A DNA stretch of 12,855 nt, from NCBI GenBank assembly GCA_902766655.1, contig CACXEL010000164.1, forward strand, positions 1 to 12,855, in the 5' to 3' direction. The DNA comes from an uncultured Lachnospiraceae bacterium. Its GTDB lineage: Bacteria > Bacillota > Clostridia > Lachnospirales > Lachnospiraceae. This document shows, in pieces, positions 1 to 6,111 of this stretch. The notes beneath the pieces are model-generated. The model saw only the letters and a list, made by a program, of their open reading frames with translations. It had not been told where the DNA came from and ran no database searches. Position 1 is the first letter of the stretch. Every line of letters begins with the position of its first letter. Made by a program: the position numbers and the translations under genes.

Positions 1-507
1 CTGCCCGGCATCACGGGCCTTGGAATAGTCCGGAAAATGAGGACACGCAACGACCACACGCCGGTCCTCATGCTGACCGCCCTCGGCAGTGTCGAGGACC
101 GCGTGGCCGGGCTGGATGCCGGCGCGGATGACTACCTCATAAAACCCTTCGACTTCGACGAGCTCCTGGCAAGGATCCGGGCCATGATCAGAAGGAACGG
201 GGCGAGGAGCTCCAACATCATTTCCTACAAGGGAGTCGAGCTCGACATGGCCTCCCATGTCGTGACAAGGGATGGCAGAGCGATCCAGCTCACCGCAAAG
301 GAATACAGCATTCTGGAATACCTGCTGCAAAATATCGGCCGCGTCCTGTCCCGGGACAGACTCTGCTCACATGTCTGGAATTATGACTACGACGGCGGCT
401 CCAATGTCATAGATGTCTATGTCCACCACCTCCGGAAGAAAATCGATGCGGATTTTGACGAGAAGCTCATCGTCACCGTGAAAGGCGTCGGTTACGTCAT
501 CAGATAG
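1..507 (+). CDS. OmpR-family response regulator, 3' part (5' end outside window)
   Basis: DNA-binding response regulator of a two-component system. The reading frame is open from base 1, and the first in-frame ATG (base 37) lies inside the receiver domain, so the gene starts upstream. 168 codons are visible. They begin at the LPG that normally follows the phospho-acceptor Asp, which therefore lies just outside. Visible receiver landmarks are VLMLTA (conserved Thr) and the IKPF lysine motif. From about residue 80 of the visible part comes an OmpR/PhoB winged helix: LTAKEYSILEYLL, the recognition-helix region SNVIDVYVHHLRKKID, and the C-terminal wing VKGVGYVIR. The histidine kinase follows after 55 bp, so the two form a cognate pair. 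This family binds direct repeats at about 11-bp spacing, and such repeats occur downstream at 2614-2651. Family assignment is secure; the signal is unknown. Confidence 0.96.
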   Translation: MPGITGLGIVRKMRTRNDHTPVLMLTALGSVEDRVAGLDAGADDYLIKPFDFDELLARIRAMIRRNGARSSNIISYKGVELDMASHVVTRDGRAIQLTAKEYSILEYLLQNIGRVLSRDRLCSHVWNYDYDGGSNVIDVYVHHLRKKIDADFDEKLIVTVKGVGYVIR

Positions 508-545
508 AGCCTGATGATTCCGGTAGCAGACTCAGAGCAATTCGC

Positions 546-559
546 GGGGAGGTACCCCC
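546..559 (+). promoter_or_regulatory. Ribosome binding site of the kinase gene inside a small hairpin
   Basis: GGGGAGG (546-552) lies 10 nt before the ATG at 563 and fixes that start. The GGGG of the site can pair with CCCC at 555-558, leaving a 5-nt loop, so part of the site may be masked in the mRNA. The pairing is short and its effect is an inference. Confidence 0.5.
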
Positions 560-562
560 TAT

Positions 563-1951
563 ATGAGGAAAGTATCAATCACACTCAAAATAGCCATATG
601 GTACGCCCTCTTCATGGTCATCCTGGCAGGTTCTCTGACTGCGCTCCTCATCAGCGCTCAGGCAGGACAGGAAAGAACTGTCGCCGAGCGCGAGCTCGTG
701 GAAATCACAGCCGATGCCAGTGAGAAGATCGCGAACAATACGGACTCTTTCATGTTCAACAAAGACATACGGTACTACGTGAAGGAAGTCTACATCAGCA
801 CCTATGACGTAAGCGGCGAACTGATCGTGGGCCGCCGCCCGCACAGCGTTTCTGAGTTCCCCGAGCTTGAGGACAGGACCTTCACCATGATTCATGATAC
901 CCAGGGCTTCGAATGGTTCGTCTACGACAGCTTCATCGACACAGGTAAAAACGGTATCTGGATCCGGGGAATGATGCGGCATGTCGGCCACGACCCAACA
1001 GGGACTTTCCTGCTGCGCTTTCTCCTGCTCATTCTGCCTGTCTTCATTTTCCTCGCTGTCCTGGGAGGTCTCGTCATCACGAGAAGACTATTCCGCCCTC
1101 TCCGCGAGATCATATCGACGACTGAGGAAATCCGCGCGGACGGAGACGTTTCCAAGCGGATTCCTCTCGGGAGGTCTCACGACGAGTTGTACGAGCTGAC
1201 GCGCTCCATCAACGCGATGTTCGGGACTTTGGAAGATGCCATCAAGCGTGAAAAGCAGTTTTCCTCGGATGTTTCCCACGAGCTTCGCACGCCTGTCGCT
1301 GTGATCCAGACCCAGAGCGAATACGCGATGGAGGACCCCGGATACAGGGAGCAGGCCCTGGCCGTCATAAACCGGGAGGCCAGACATATGAACACGATGA
1401 TCGGCCAGCTCCTTCTCCTTGCTCAAAGCGATTCCAGAAGGATCCATCTGGAAAATGAACTCATTGACCTGAGTGCCCTCCTGATGGATATCGCAGAACA
1501 GCAGCAGATCACAGCCGGGGAGGAGAATGTGGAGATCCTGACCGCCATAGATGACGGTATTTTTGTCCGGGGAGATGAAATGATGCTGATCCGGATCGTG
1601 ATGAACCTCGTCTCCAATGCTGTCAAATATGGGAGAACTCCTTCTGCTGACAATATATCGGCCTCAAAGGGTGCAGGCCTCATAACAATCAGCCTCAGGG
1701 AAGAGAATGGGCGTGCCCTCTGTACTGTTTCTGATAAAGGTCCGGGTATCCCGGCCGAGGACCAGGCCCGGGTCTGGGACCGATTCTACCAGATCGATCC
1801 TTCCCGTACGGTCACTTCGGACGGCTCGTCCGGTCTCGGCCTCTCCATCGTCCAGGCCCTCACAAAGGCTATGGGCGGCAGCGTATCGCTGCGCAGCGAG
1901 GAAGGGCAAGGCGCAGCTTTCACGGTGAGCCTTCCTGCCGTCAGGCCGTGA
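563..1951 (+). CDS. Membrane sensor histidine kinase (HAMP, HisKA, HATPase_c)
   Basis: Sensor kinase partner of the upstream regulator, 462 residues. Order: short cytoplasmic start, TM1 about 8-31, an extracytoplasmic sensor of about 115 residues without a recognisable named fold, TM2 about 149-172, HAMP about 175-225, then the dimerisation helix with the H-box SSDVSHELRTP, whose phospho-acceptor is His239. The ATPase domain shows the N box NLVSNAVKYG (Asn348/Asn352), the G1 box DKGPGIP (Asp391), the F region RVWDRFYQID and the G2 box GLGLS (424-428). All catalytic boxes are intact, so the kinase should be active. A GGGGAGG site 10 nt upstream supports this start. The stop codon lies inside a perfect inverted repeat (1934-1958). 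The layout resembles kinases found beside PepSY-domain genes in clostridia, but the ligand cannot be read from sequence. Confidence 0.96.
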   Translation: MRKVSITLKIAIWYALFMVILAGSLTALLISAQAGQERTVAERELVEITADASEKIANNTDSFMFNKDIRYYVKEVYISTYDVSGELIVGRRPHSVSEFPELEDRTFTMIHDTQGFEWFVYDSFIDTGKNGIWIRGMMRHVGHDPTGTFLLRFLLLILPVFIFLAVLGGLVITRRLFRPLREIISTTEEIRADGDVSKRIPLGRSHDELYELTRSINAMFGTLEDAIKREKQFSSDVSHELRTPVAVIQTQSEYAMEDPGYREQALAVINREARHMNTMIGQLLLLAQSDSRRIHLENELIDLSALLMDIAEQQQITAGEENVEILTAIDDGIFVRGDEMMLIRIVMNLVSNAVKYGRTPSADNISASKGAGLITISLREENGRALCTVSDKGPGIPAEDQARVWDRFYQIDPSRTVTSDGSSGLGLSIVQALTKAMGGSVSLRSEEGQGAAFTVSLPAVRP

Positions 1952-1958
1952 CGGCAGG
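1934..1958 (+). terminator. Hairpin overlapping the kinase stop codon (terminator or attenuator)
   Basis: CCTGCCGTCA (1934-1943) and TGACGGCAGG (1949-1958) are perfect complements around a 5-nt loop, and the TGA stop is the first codon of the right arm. The following tail (CTGATCTCTCATTATACTTCTTT) is only moderately U-rich, so termination may be partial, allowing some transcripts to reach the lipoprotein gene. Confidence 0.6.
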
Positions 1959-1981
1959 CTGATCTCTCATTATACTTCTTT

Positions 1982-2001
1982 GGAGGATGCAGGTATCCTC
2001 C
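1982..2001 (+). other. Second intercistronic hairpin before the lipoprotein gene
   Basis: GGAGGAT (1982-1988) pairs perfectly with ATCCTCC (1995-2001), with a 6-nt loop that a G-U pair can shorten. There is no U-tract after it, so it is not a normal intrinsic terminator. It lies 37 bp before the next start codon. It might affect mRNA stability or partly stand in for a terminator; its function is unknown. Confidence 0.4.
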
Positions 2002-2038
2002 GCCGGCATGACTTTCATATTATATAGGTAATAGTATT

Positions 2039-2593
2039 ATGAGAATTAAAATTCTGATCACAATGATGATTGTCTGTCTCCTCGGTCTTACCGCCTGCGG
2101 GGCTGCCTCTTCTTCGGACAAAAATCCTTCGACTGCACACACCGTCGAAACGACATCAGATCCATCTTCTCCACCGCCTGTTGAAACCTCAGAGGAAGAA
2201 GCCGTTATTACCCCTGCCCCCTCTGACCATTCCTCCTCAGAAAGCTCCGATTCATCCGGAAAAGTGCCTGAGCCTCAAGCTCTTCCGGAGCAGGCTTCCG
2301 GACCCGACTCTGAAGAAGAATCAAAGGCGAACTCAGCGCAAGCACCTGAAACGCCCCCTGCACCATCTTCTGATCCAGGATCAGATGGCGACCTGATTAC
2401 ACCGGATCAGGCCATGGAAATCATCCTGACCCGTGTTCCCGGTGCTTCCGATGCTGATATCACGGAGTTCGAGCTGGAATTCGATGACGGCCGCTGGATC
2501 TATGAAGGCGAAATGGAATACCAGGGCCTTGATTACGAGTTTGAAATCGATGCCCAGAACGGGAACATTCTTGCCTGGGAGATTGATGACTGA
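2039..2593 (+). CDS. PepSY-domain lipoprotein
   Basis: Probable membrane-anchored lipoprotein of 184 residues facing the outside of the cell. The signal peptide runs from MRIKILITMM to the lipobox LTAC, making Cys20 the lipidation site. Residues about 21-117 are a low-complexity Ser/Pro/Glu/Thr spacer, probably a flexible wall-spanning tether. Residues about 118-184 form one PepSY domain, recognised by TPDQAMEIILTRVPGA, the FDDGRWIYEGEMEY strand pair and the typical ending DAQNGNILAWEID. PepSY domains occur in exported proteins and peptidase propeptides, and some are proposed to regulate envelope proteases; that role here is inference. The Shine-Dalgarno match is weak. Two hairpins separate it from the kinase gene, so it may be expressed by read-through. 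Its position suggests a role as part, target or modulator of the two-component system. Confidence 0.9.
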   Translation: MRIKILITMMIVCLLGLTACGAASSSDKNPSTAHTVETTSDPSSPPPVETSEEEAVITPAPSDHSSSESSDSSGKVPEPQALPEQASGPDSEEESKANSAQAPETPPAPSSDPGSDGDLITPDQAMEIILTRVPGASDADITEFELEFDDGRWIYEGEMEYQGLDYEFEIDAQNGNILAWEIDD

Positions 2594-2613
2594 CCGCCGG
2601 CAGCGAAGTTCCA

Positions 2614-2667
2614 CTAATTCATTTTTAATGCTGCCTTAATCCCGTTTTAATCCCTGTCCTGTATGAT
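2614..2667 (+). promoter_or_regulatory. Putative OmpR-family operator: four TTAAT repeats at 11-bp period plus -10 box
   Basis: CTAAT at 2614 and TTAAT at 2625, 2636 and 2647 begin exactly 11 bp apart, so all lie on one face of the helix. A -10-like TATGAT follows at 2662-2667. The place where a -35 box should be (about 2639-2644) has no TTGACA-like hexamer and is covered by the repeats. Direct repeats at about 11 bp overlapping a missing -35 box are the known arrangement for PhoB/PhoP/OmpR-type activation. Binding by the regulator at 1-507 is inferred. Confidence 0.65.
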
Positions 2668-2740
2668 AAAGACATAAAGAACACACGAAGGTATACAGGT
2701 CCAAAGGATCAATGACTTCATTTTCAAGGAGGGATTAAAC

Positions 2741-3340
2741 ATGAAAAAACACAAACAGATTCACCTGCTTCTGATGACACTCCTGGCAGCAGTCTTTATC
2801 TTCGGCCAGACACTGAGCGTCTTCGCCTCTGCGCCGGCGATCAAAAAGGTCGAGTACGAGGGCAAGGGAAAGGTCGAAGTCGATTTCACAAAAAAGGTAA
2901 CCTACAGGAACGTCAAAGTCACCGTCACCGACACTAAGGGAAAAAAATACACAGCCACCGTCATCGACAAGGATACAGACGATCTCGAGTTCAGGATCTC
3001 GAAGTACAGGACCGGCCGCACCTATACGTTCAAGATCAGCGGAGTCAAAGTCAAGGGCACATCCGGGTACGGCACCATCTCCGGCACCGTAAAGATTCCG
3101 AAGAATTCCTCCGCCGTCAGCAAGTCCAAAGCTGTTTCCTTAGCCGAGGACCACGCCAGGACCGCGCTTAACGTAACCCGAATCCGAAAAGCTGAGGCAG
3201 AAAAGGATACCTTTAAGGGCAAAGCATCCTGGGACATCGAGTTTGAAGGAAAGATTGGAAACAAGTGGTACGAGTTTGATTATGACGTCAGCCGCTCCTC
3301 GGGCAAGATCCTGTCCTTCAGATATGAGTTGGATAGCTGA
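2741..3340 (+). CDS. Secreted protein with C-terminal PepSY-like domain
   Basis: Exported protein of 199 residues. Signal peptide: basic MKKHKQIH, a hydrophobic core to about residue 27, and probable signal peptidase I cleavage after the VFAS/APA region (about residues 29-33). There is no lipobox cysteine. Residues about 34-120 are a Lys- and Thr-rich beta-strand region (KVEYEGKGKVEVDF, NVKVTVTD, GTISGTVKIP) that looks like a bacterial Ig-like or fibronectin-like fold. Residues about 126-199 form a PepSY-like domain (SKAVSLAEDHA at the start, YDVSRSSGKILSF at the end). AAGGAGGG (2726-2733) 7 nt upstream sets the start. It lies 147 bp downstream of the PepSY lipoprotein, behind its own candidate promoter with four 11-bp-spaced repeats, so it is probably a direct target of the two-component system. 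The biochemical role is unknown. Confidence 0.88.
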   Translation: MKKHKQIHLLLMTLLAAVFIFGQTLSVFASAPAIKKVEYEGKGKVEVDFTKKVTYRNVKVTVTDTKGKKYTATVIDKDTDDLEFRISKYRTGRTYTFKISGVKVKGTSGYGTISGTVKIPKNSSAVSKSKAVSLAEDHARTALNVTRIRKAEAEKDTFKGKASWDIEFEGKIGNKWYEFDYDVSRSSGKILSFRYELDS

Positions 3341-3373
3341 TGCCTTCAGTTTAAAAATCGAGCATCTGCGCAC

Positions 3374-3402
3374 AGGAGGCAGGCAGAAATGCCTGTCTCT
3401 TT
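3374..3402 (+). terminator. Probable intrinsic terminator of the PepSY gene
   Basis: GGCAGGCA (3378-3385) pairs with TGCCTGTC (3390-3397), with one G-U pair, around a GAAA tetraloop. Flanking A-U, G-C and G-U pairs lengthen the stem. The next bases TCTTTG are short and U-rich. It lies 34 bp after the stop at 3340. Confidence 0.65.
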
Positions 3403-3499
3403 GTATGCCTTCCAGATGACATTGTTGAGATTTAATCTTTCCGTGCATTGTCGATTTCCGTATCCTTATGGGTATTTATATATTCATGTGCTAACACAA

Positions 3500-3545
3500 C
3501 AGGGGTATTGAAAGCCTTGTCAGGAACAGGCATTCAATACCCCTG
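3500..3545. terminator. Large inverted repeat between convergent genes, likely terminator for the minus-strand GH32 gene
   Basis: CAGGGGTATTGAA (3500-3512) and TTCAATACCCCTG (3533-3545) are perfect 13-bp complements. After an A-A mismatch the stem continues with GCCT/AGGC. It lies 57 bp beyond the stop of the minus-strand GH32 gene. On that strand the tail reads TTGTGTTAG, moderately U-rich; on the plus strand the tail is not. A terminator reading leftwards is the simplest explanation. A structural RNA or a remnant of a small repeat element remains possible. Confidence 0.55.
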
Positions 3546-3601
3546 AAGAGCATTTAATCTAGATAAGATTCCGGATCAGACGGCGGCGGGCCAGACTTTT
3601 C

Positions 3602-5230
3602 TCACACGATAATGTCGAATTTGACAATGTCATAAAAGGTAGATCTGCCTCCCCTGGCAAAGAAATGAATACCGTCATCCTTGAGAAGGTCCGGATATAC
3701 ATTTCCGGTCATGACGTGACGTCCTCCGTCAATAAAGACCTCGATGCTGCTTACGTCAAGGAATATCCGAAGCTCGATCCTGTCCTTATTCCCGACCGGG
3801 CAGACTCTTCTGTCAACATCCTTCTCGATGCCGGAGAAAGCGATCCCGCTTGCCGACCGGTCAAAGACGATCTCCCCGGCTTCCCGATCGTAATATACCA
3901 GCGTCTCGTGCTCTTCCCCGCAGAAAAGCCTGACTCCGGCCTGCGCTGCTGTCCCGCATTCCAGCGTTACCTGAAGCTCCAGACAGGTTCCGGAGATACC
4001 TTCGACGGAAAGACTGCTGTCCGAGACCGTGAGCGGCCCGTATATGACTTTCCCGGCGCGATAGTTCTCGATCTCACGGACAGGCTTCTGGATCAGACGG
4101 CCATCTTCCACGCTCAGCTCTCTCGGGAGCGAGTATGTACCAGCCCAGCCTTCCTTCTGCGTGGGGAAATTGCGGTCCCACATTTCCTTCCAGGCGATCA
4201 TGATCACGCGCCCGTCGGGCATTCTCAGCGTCTGCGCCGCATAGAAGTCGAACCCCTGGTCCAATTCTCCGATTCCGTCAACCCTGAACCGCCCGTTCTC
4301 AAAATTCATCTCCCCGATCAGGTAGATTCCGGAATGAACGTTCTGATAGGAGGAACCTATCTGGGGCAGATTCTGGGGGCTTGTCAGGACTACCTGCCCC
4401 CCATCCAGCTCTATATAGTCTGGGCATTCATAAACACCATTGAGACAGAAGTGCTCGTGGTCCAGCGGGATCTGGCCTTCCGTATCCTCCTCGAGAAGGT
4501 GTCCCACATACTCCCAGTGAAGAAGGTCGCTGCTGCGGCAAAGAATCATGTTGCCGTATCCGTCCTTCTCCTCCGGCTCCTCTCCATCGATCTGCCCCGC
4601 GGAAGGCGAGCGCAGATTCTCGTAGTCCATGCTGGAAATGAACGCATAACTGAAGATATCGGATCCGGAGATATATGCTGGATCTGAGGCTCTTCCGGTC
4701 ATTTTGGGCTTTTTGCGACCGCTCAGAACGGCTGCCAGCTCCTCTTTCGTCAGAACACGTGCGCCGGCAATAAAGTAGTACATGCCATCCTTTCGGAACA
4801 GATGGGGATCCCGGCAGTCAGTCTCCGTGACCTCCGGGCTCAGCATGTCGGAGGTCAGGATCGGATTCTCCGTAAGCTTGGTAAAATGAACACCGCCGTC
4901 CCTGGAAATTGCTATGCATTGACGCTGTCGCTCAGGCTGCGCAGCCGTATACATCAGCCACAGATCACCGTCTTTTTCAATGGCGCTGCCGGAACAGCAC
5001 CCGCAGATGATCTCATAATCCTGATCCGGAACGAGAGCAACGGGAAGATTTTCCCACTTCACAAAATCGGTCGTGGTGAAATGTCCCCAATGCATCGTTC
5101 CCCACTGGGCCTTGTAAGGATAATGCTGATAAAACAGGTGTGCCTTGCTGTTGTAAAAGATAGTGCCGTTCGGGTCATTGGACCACCCCTTGGGAACGCT
5201 TGCGTGATACCTGGGTCGATAGCTCTGCAT
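3602..5230 (-). CDS. GH32 beta-fructosidase (sucrose-6-phosphate hydrolase / fructan hydrolase type)
   Basis: Glycoside hydrolase family 32 enzyme of 542 residues that releases fructose from sucrose, sucrose-6-phosphate or short fructans. No signal peptide or membrane segment is present, so it acts in the cytoplasm. The three GH32 acidic motifs are intact: WSNDPNG with nucleophile Asp19, CRDP with Asp141 (transition-state stabiliser), and YECPDY with acid/base Glu268. QHYPYKAQWGTMHWGH (35-50) matches the ScrB/SacA group. The C-terminal beta-sandwich ends with the family-typical LDVSSIEVFIDGG. An insertion of about 65 residues (about 160-225) sits between AGAR and the strand MILCRSSDLLHWEYVG, which explains the extra length. 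AAAGGAG (5238-5244 on this strand) 7 nt before ATG fixes the start. No sugar transporter or regulator is adjacent, so the exact substrate is uncertain. Confidence 0.93.
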   Translation of the reverse strand: MQSYRPRYHASVPKGWSNDPNGTIFYNSKAHLFYQHYPYKAQWGTMHWGHFTTTDFVKWENLPVALVPDQDYEIICGCCSGSAIEKDGDLWLMYTAAQPERQRQCIAISRDGGVHFTKLTENPILTSDMLSPEVTETDCRDPHLFRKDGMYYFIAGARVLTKEELAAVLSGRKKPKMTGRASDPAYISGSDIFSYAFISSMDYENLRSPSAGQIDGEEPEEKDGYGNMILCRSSDLLHWEYVGHLLEEDTEGQIPLDHEHFCLNGVYECPDYIELDGGQVVLTSPQNLPQIGSSYQNVHSGIYLIGEMNFENGRFRVDGIGELDQGFDFYAAQTLRMPDGRVIMIAWKEMWDRNFPTQKEGWAGTYSLPRELSVEDGRLIQKPVREIENYRAGKVIYGPLTVSDSSLSVEGISGTCLELQVTLECGTAAQAGVRLFCGEEHETLVYYDREAGEIVFDRSASGIAFSGIEKDVDRRVCPVGNKDRIELRIFLDVSSIEVFIDGGRHVMTGNVYPDLLKDDGIHFFARGGRSTFYDIVKFDIIV

Positions 5231-5493
5231 CTTTTTTCTCCTTTACGATTTCCTTCAGCTTTCACCGTCACTGAATACTCAAACCACCTGTGTTCATGAA
5301 GACATGGTCCTGCCCTTTTTGATTCGTCTCAGCGCATCCCATCCTGAATAAGTTATTTTAGACCGGGTAAAGCAGGGATGGGACTTATGTTTACAAGTAT
5401 ATGGATACACGACTCAAATCATGTTCACACAAGTTATTTTACTACTAATCACCTCGCTATACCACAGCAAATGCACCATGCTGTTGTACTCCC
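5231..5493. other. Intergenic leader of the GH32 gene with repeats, no gene seen
   Basis: No convincing ORF or RNA gene. AAGTTATTTTA occurs twice in direct orientation, at 5350-5360 and 5431-5441. An imperfect inverted repeat, TCCCATCCTG (5337-5346) with CAGGGATGGGA (5373-5383, one bulge), flanks the first copy. On the minus strand both copies contain TAAAAT, a possible -10 box, but no good -35 partner was found, so no promoter is called. A weak inverted repeat, ACAGCA (5464-5469) with TGCTGT (5479-5484), lies just after the DUF5655 stop and lacks a U-tract. Confidence 0.4.
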
Positions 5494-5880
5494 TCATTTT
5501 GCCTCTGCAAAGTCATAGGCTTCTCTGACCCACGCGAGCAGCTCTTTGTCCAGCTCCTCCCGCCTGCTGACGACGATGTGGTGCGTCCATCTTCCCGGAT
5601 AGGGTTCCGTCTTCACTGCCACGCGTGCCGACTCCAAAGGCCGATGAAGCCCGAGCGTAATCACCATATAGCCATCCGGCAGTTCAGCCTTCCTCTTTAC
5701 CCTTGCAAAGGAAATGCAGGCAAAGACATGCCTGTTGTAAAAGGTGATCTGCGTCTTCTGCACGCGCTTGCCCACCACGGGAAAGGAATCATACAGAAGT
5801 TCCTCGAAAGCCTGATACAGCAGTAGCGCGTCCTGATGCCTGTCAAAGAACAGCAGTGTATCCAAATCCGTTTCCCGCAT
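5494..5880 (-). CDS. DUF5655 domain-containing protein
   Basis: Small soluble protein of 128 residues, almost entirely one DUF5655 domain. Recognisable features are a DALLLYQAFEELLYD helix near the start, the strand VQKTQITFYNRHVFACI (about 40-56), YMVITLGL (71-78), and the highly characteristic EPYPGRWTHH (92-101), followed by a C-terminal helix LDKELLAWVREAYDFA. No signal peptide or transmembrane segment, so it is cytoplasmic. The biochemical function of this domain is not established. It is probably transcribed alone: a GGAGGGG site (5888-5894 on this strand) precedes the ATG, a terminator lies upstream at 6064-6100, and a 263-bp gap separates it from the GH32 gene. The conserved Trp-His-His cluster is a candidate functional site. 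Confidence 0.85.
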   Translation of the reverse strand: MRETDLDTLLFFDRHQDALLLYQAFEELLYDSFPVVGKRVQKTQITFYNRHVFACISFARVKRKAELPDGYMVITLGLHRPLESARVAVKTEPYPGRWTHHIVVSRREELDKELLAWVREAYDFAEAK

Positions 5881-6063
5881 GCCTTATCCCCTCCGCTTCT
5901 ATAACAACGTGCAACATGTCGCCTTCATGTTTTCCAAGCCTTTTGCGCATTGAAAGAAAACAGACCGTCACGATTGCAATAAAGACAATCCTTCTGACTC
6001 CCCTGATTTTGAACCGAGCCTCGGCGTTTCCTTCCGGGTAGAGTTTGACCAGCTGCAAATCAT

Positions 6064-6100
6064 CGAAAAGACATGCACCGGCTCGGTACATGTCTTTTCG
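6064..6100 (-). terminator. Intrinsic terminator after ccsA (bidirectional type)
   Basis: CGAAAAGACATG (6064-6075) and CATGTCTTTTCG (6089-6100) are perfect 12-bp complements. The stem continues past a C-A mismatch with ACCG/CGGT and closes on a 3-nt loop. The A-run/T-run at the stem base gives a U-run in either direction. It lies 11 bp beyond the ccsA stop, and no gene ends on the other side. Confidence 0.85.
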
Positions 6101-6111
6101 AATTCCATGAG

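Noticed and set aside
2008..2031. Seven-codon leader ORF ending just before the PepSY lipoprotein start
   Set aside because: The only GGAGG is 22 nt upstream and within a hairpin, too far to serve this ATG. Very short ORFs of this size are expected by chance.
3665..4687. Long plus-strand ORF of 340 codons opposite the GH32 gene
   Set aside because: It lies fully antisense to a gene with intact GH32 catalytic motifs, and its translation shows no recognisable domain. GC-rich coding DNA often gives such shadow frames.
5843..6091. Minus-strand ORF of 82 codons between ccsA and the DUF5655 gene
   Set aside because: It starts inside the ccsA terminator hairpin, has no ribosome site, and its end overlaps the start of the DUF5655 gene out of frame.
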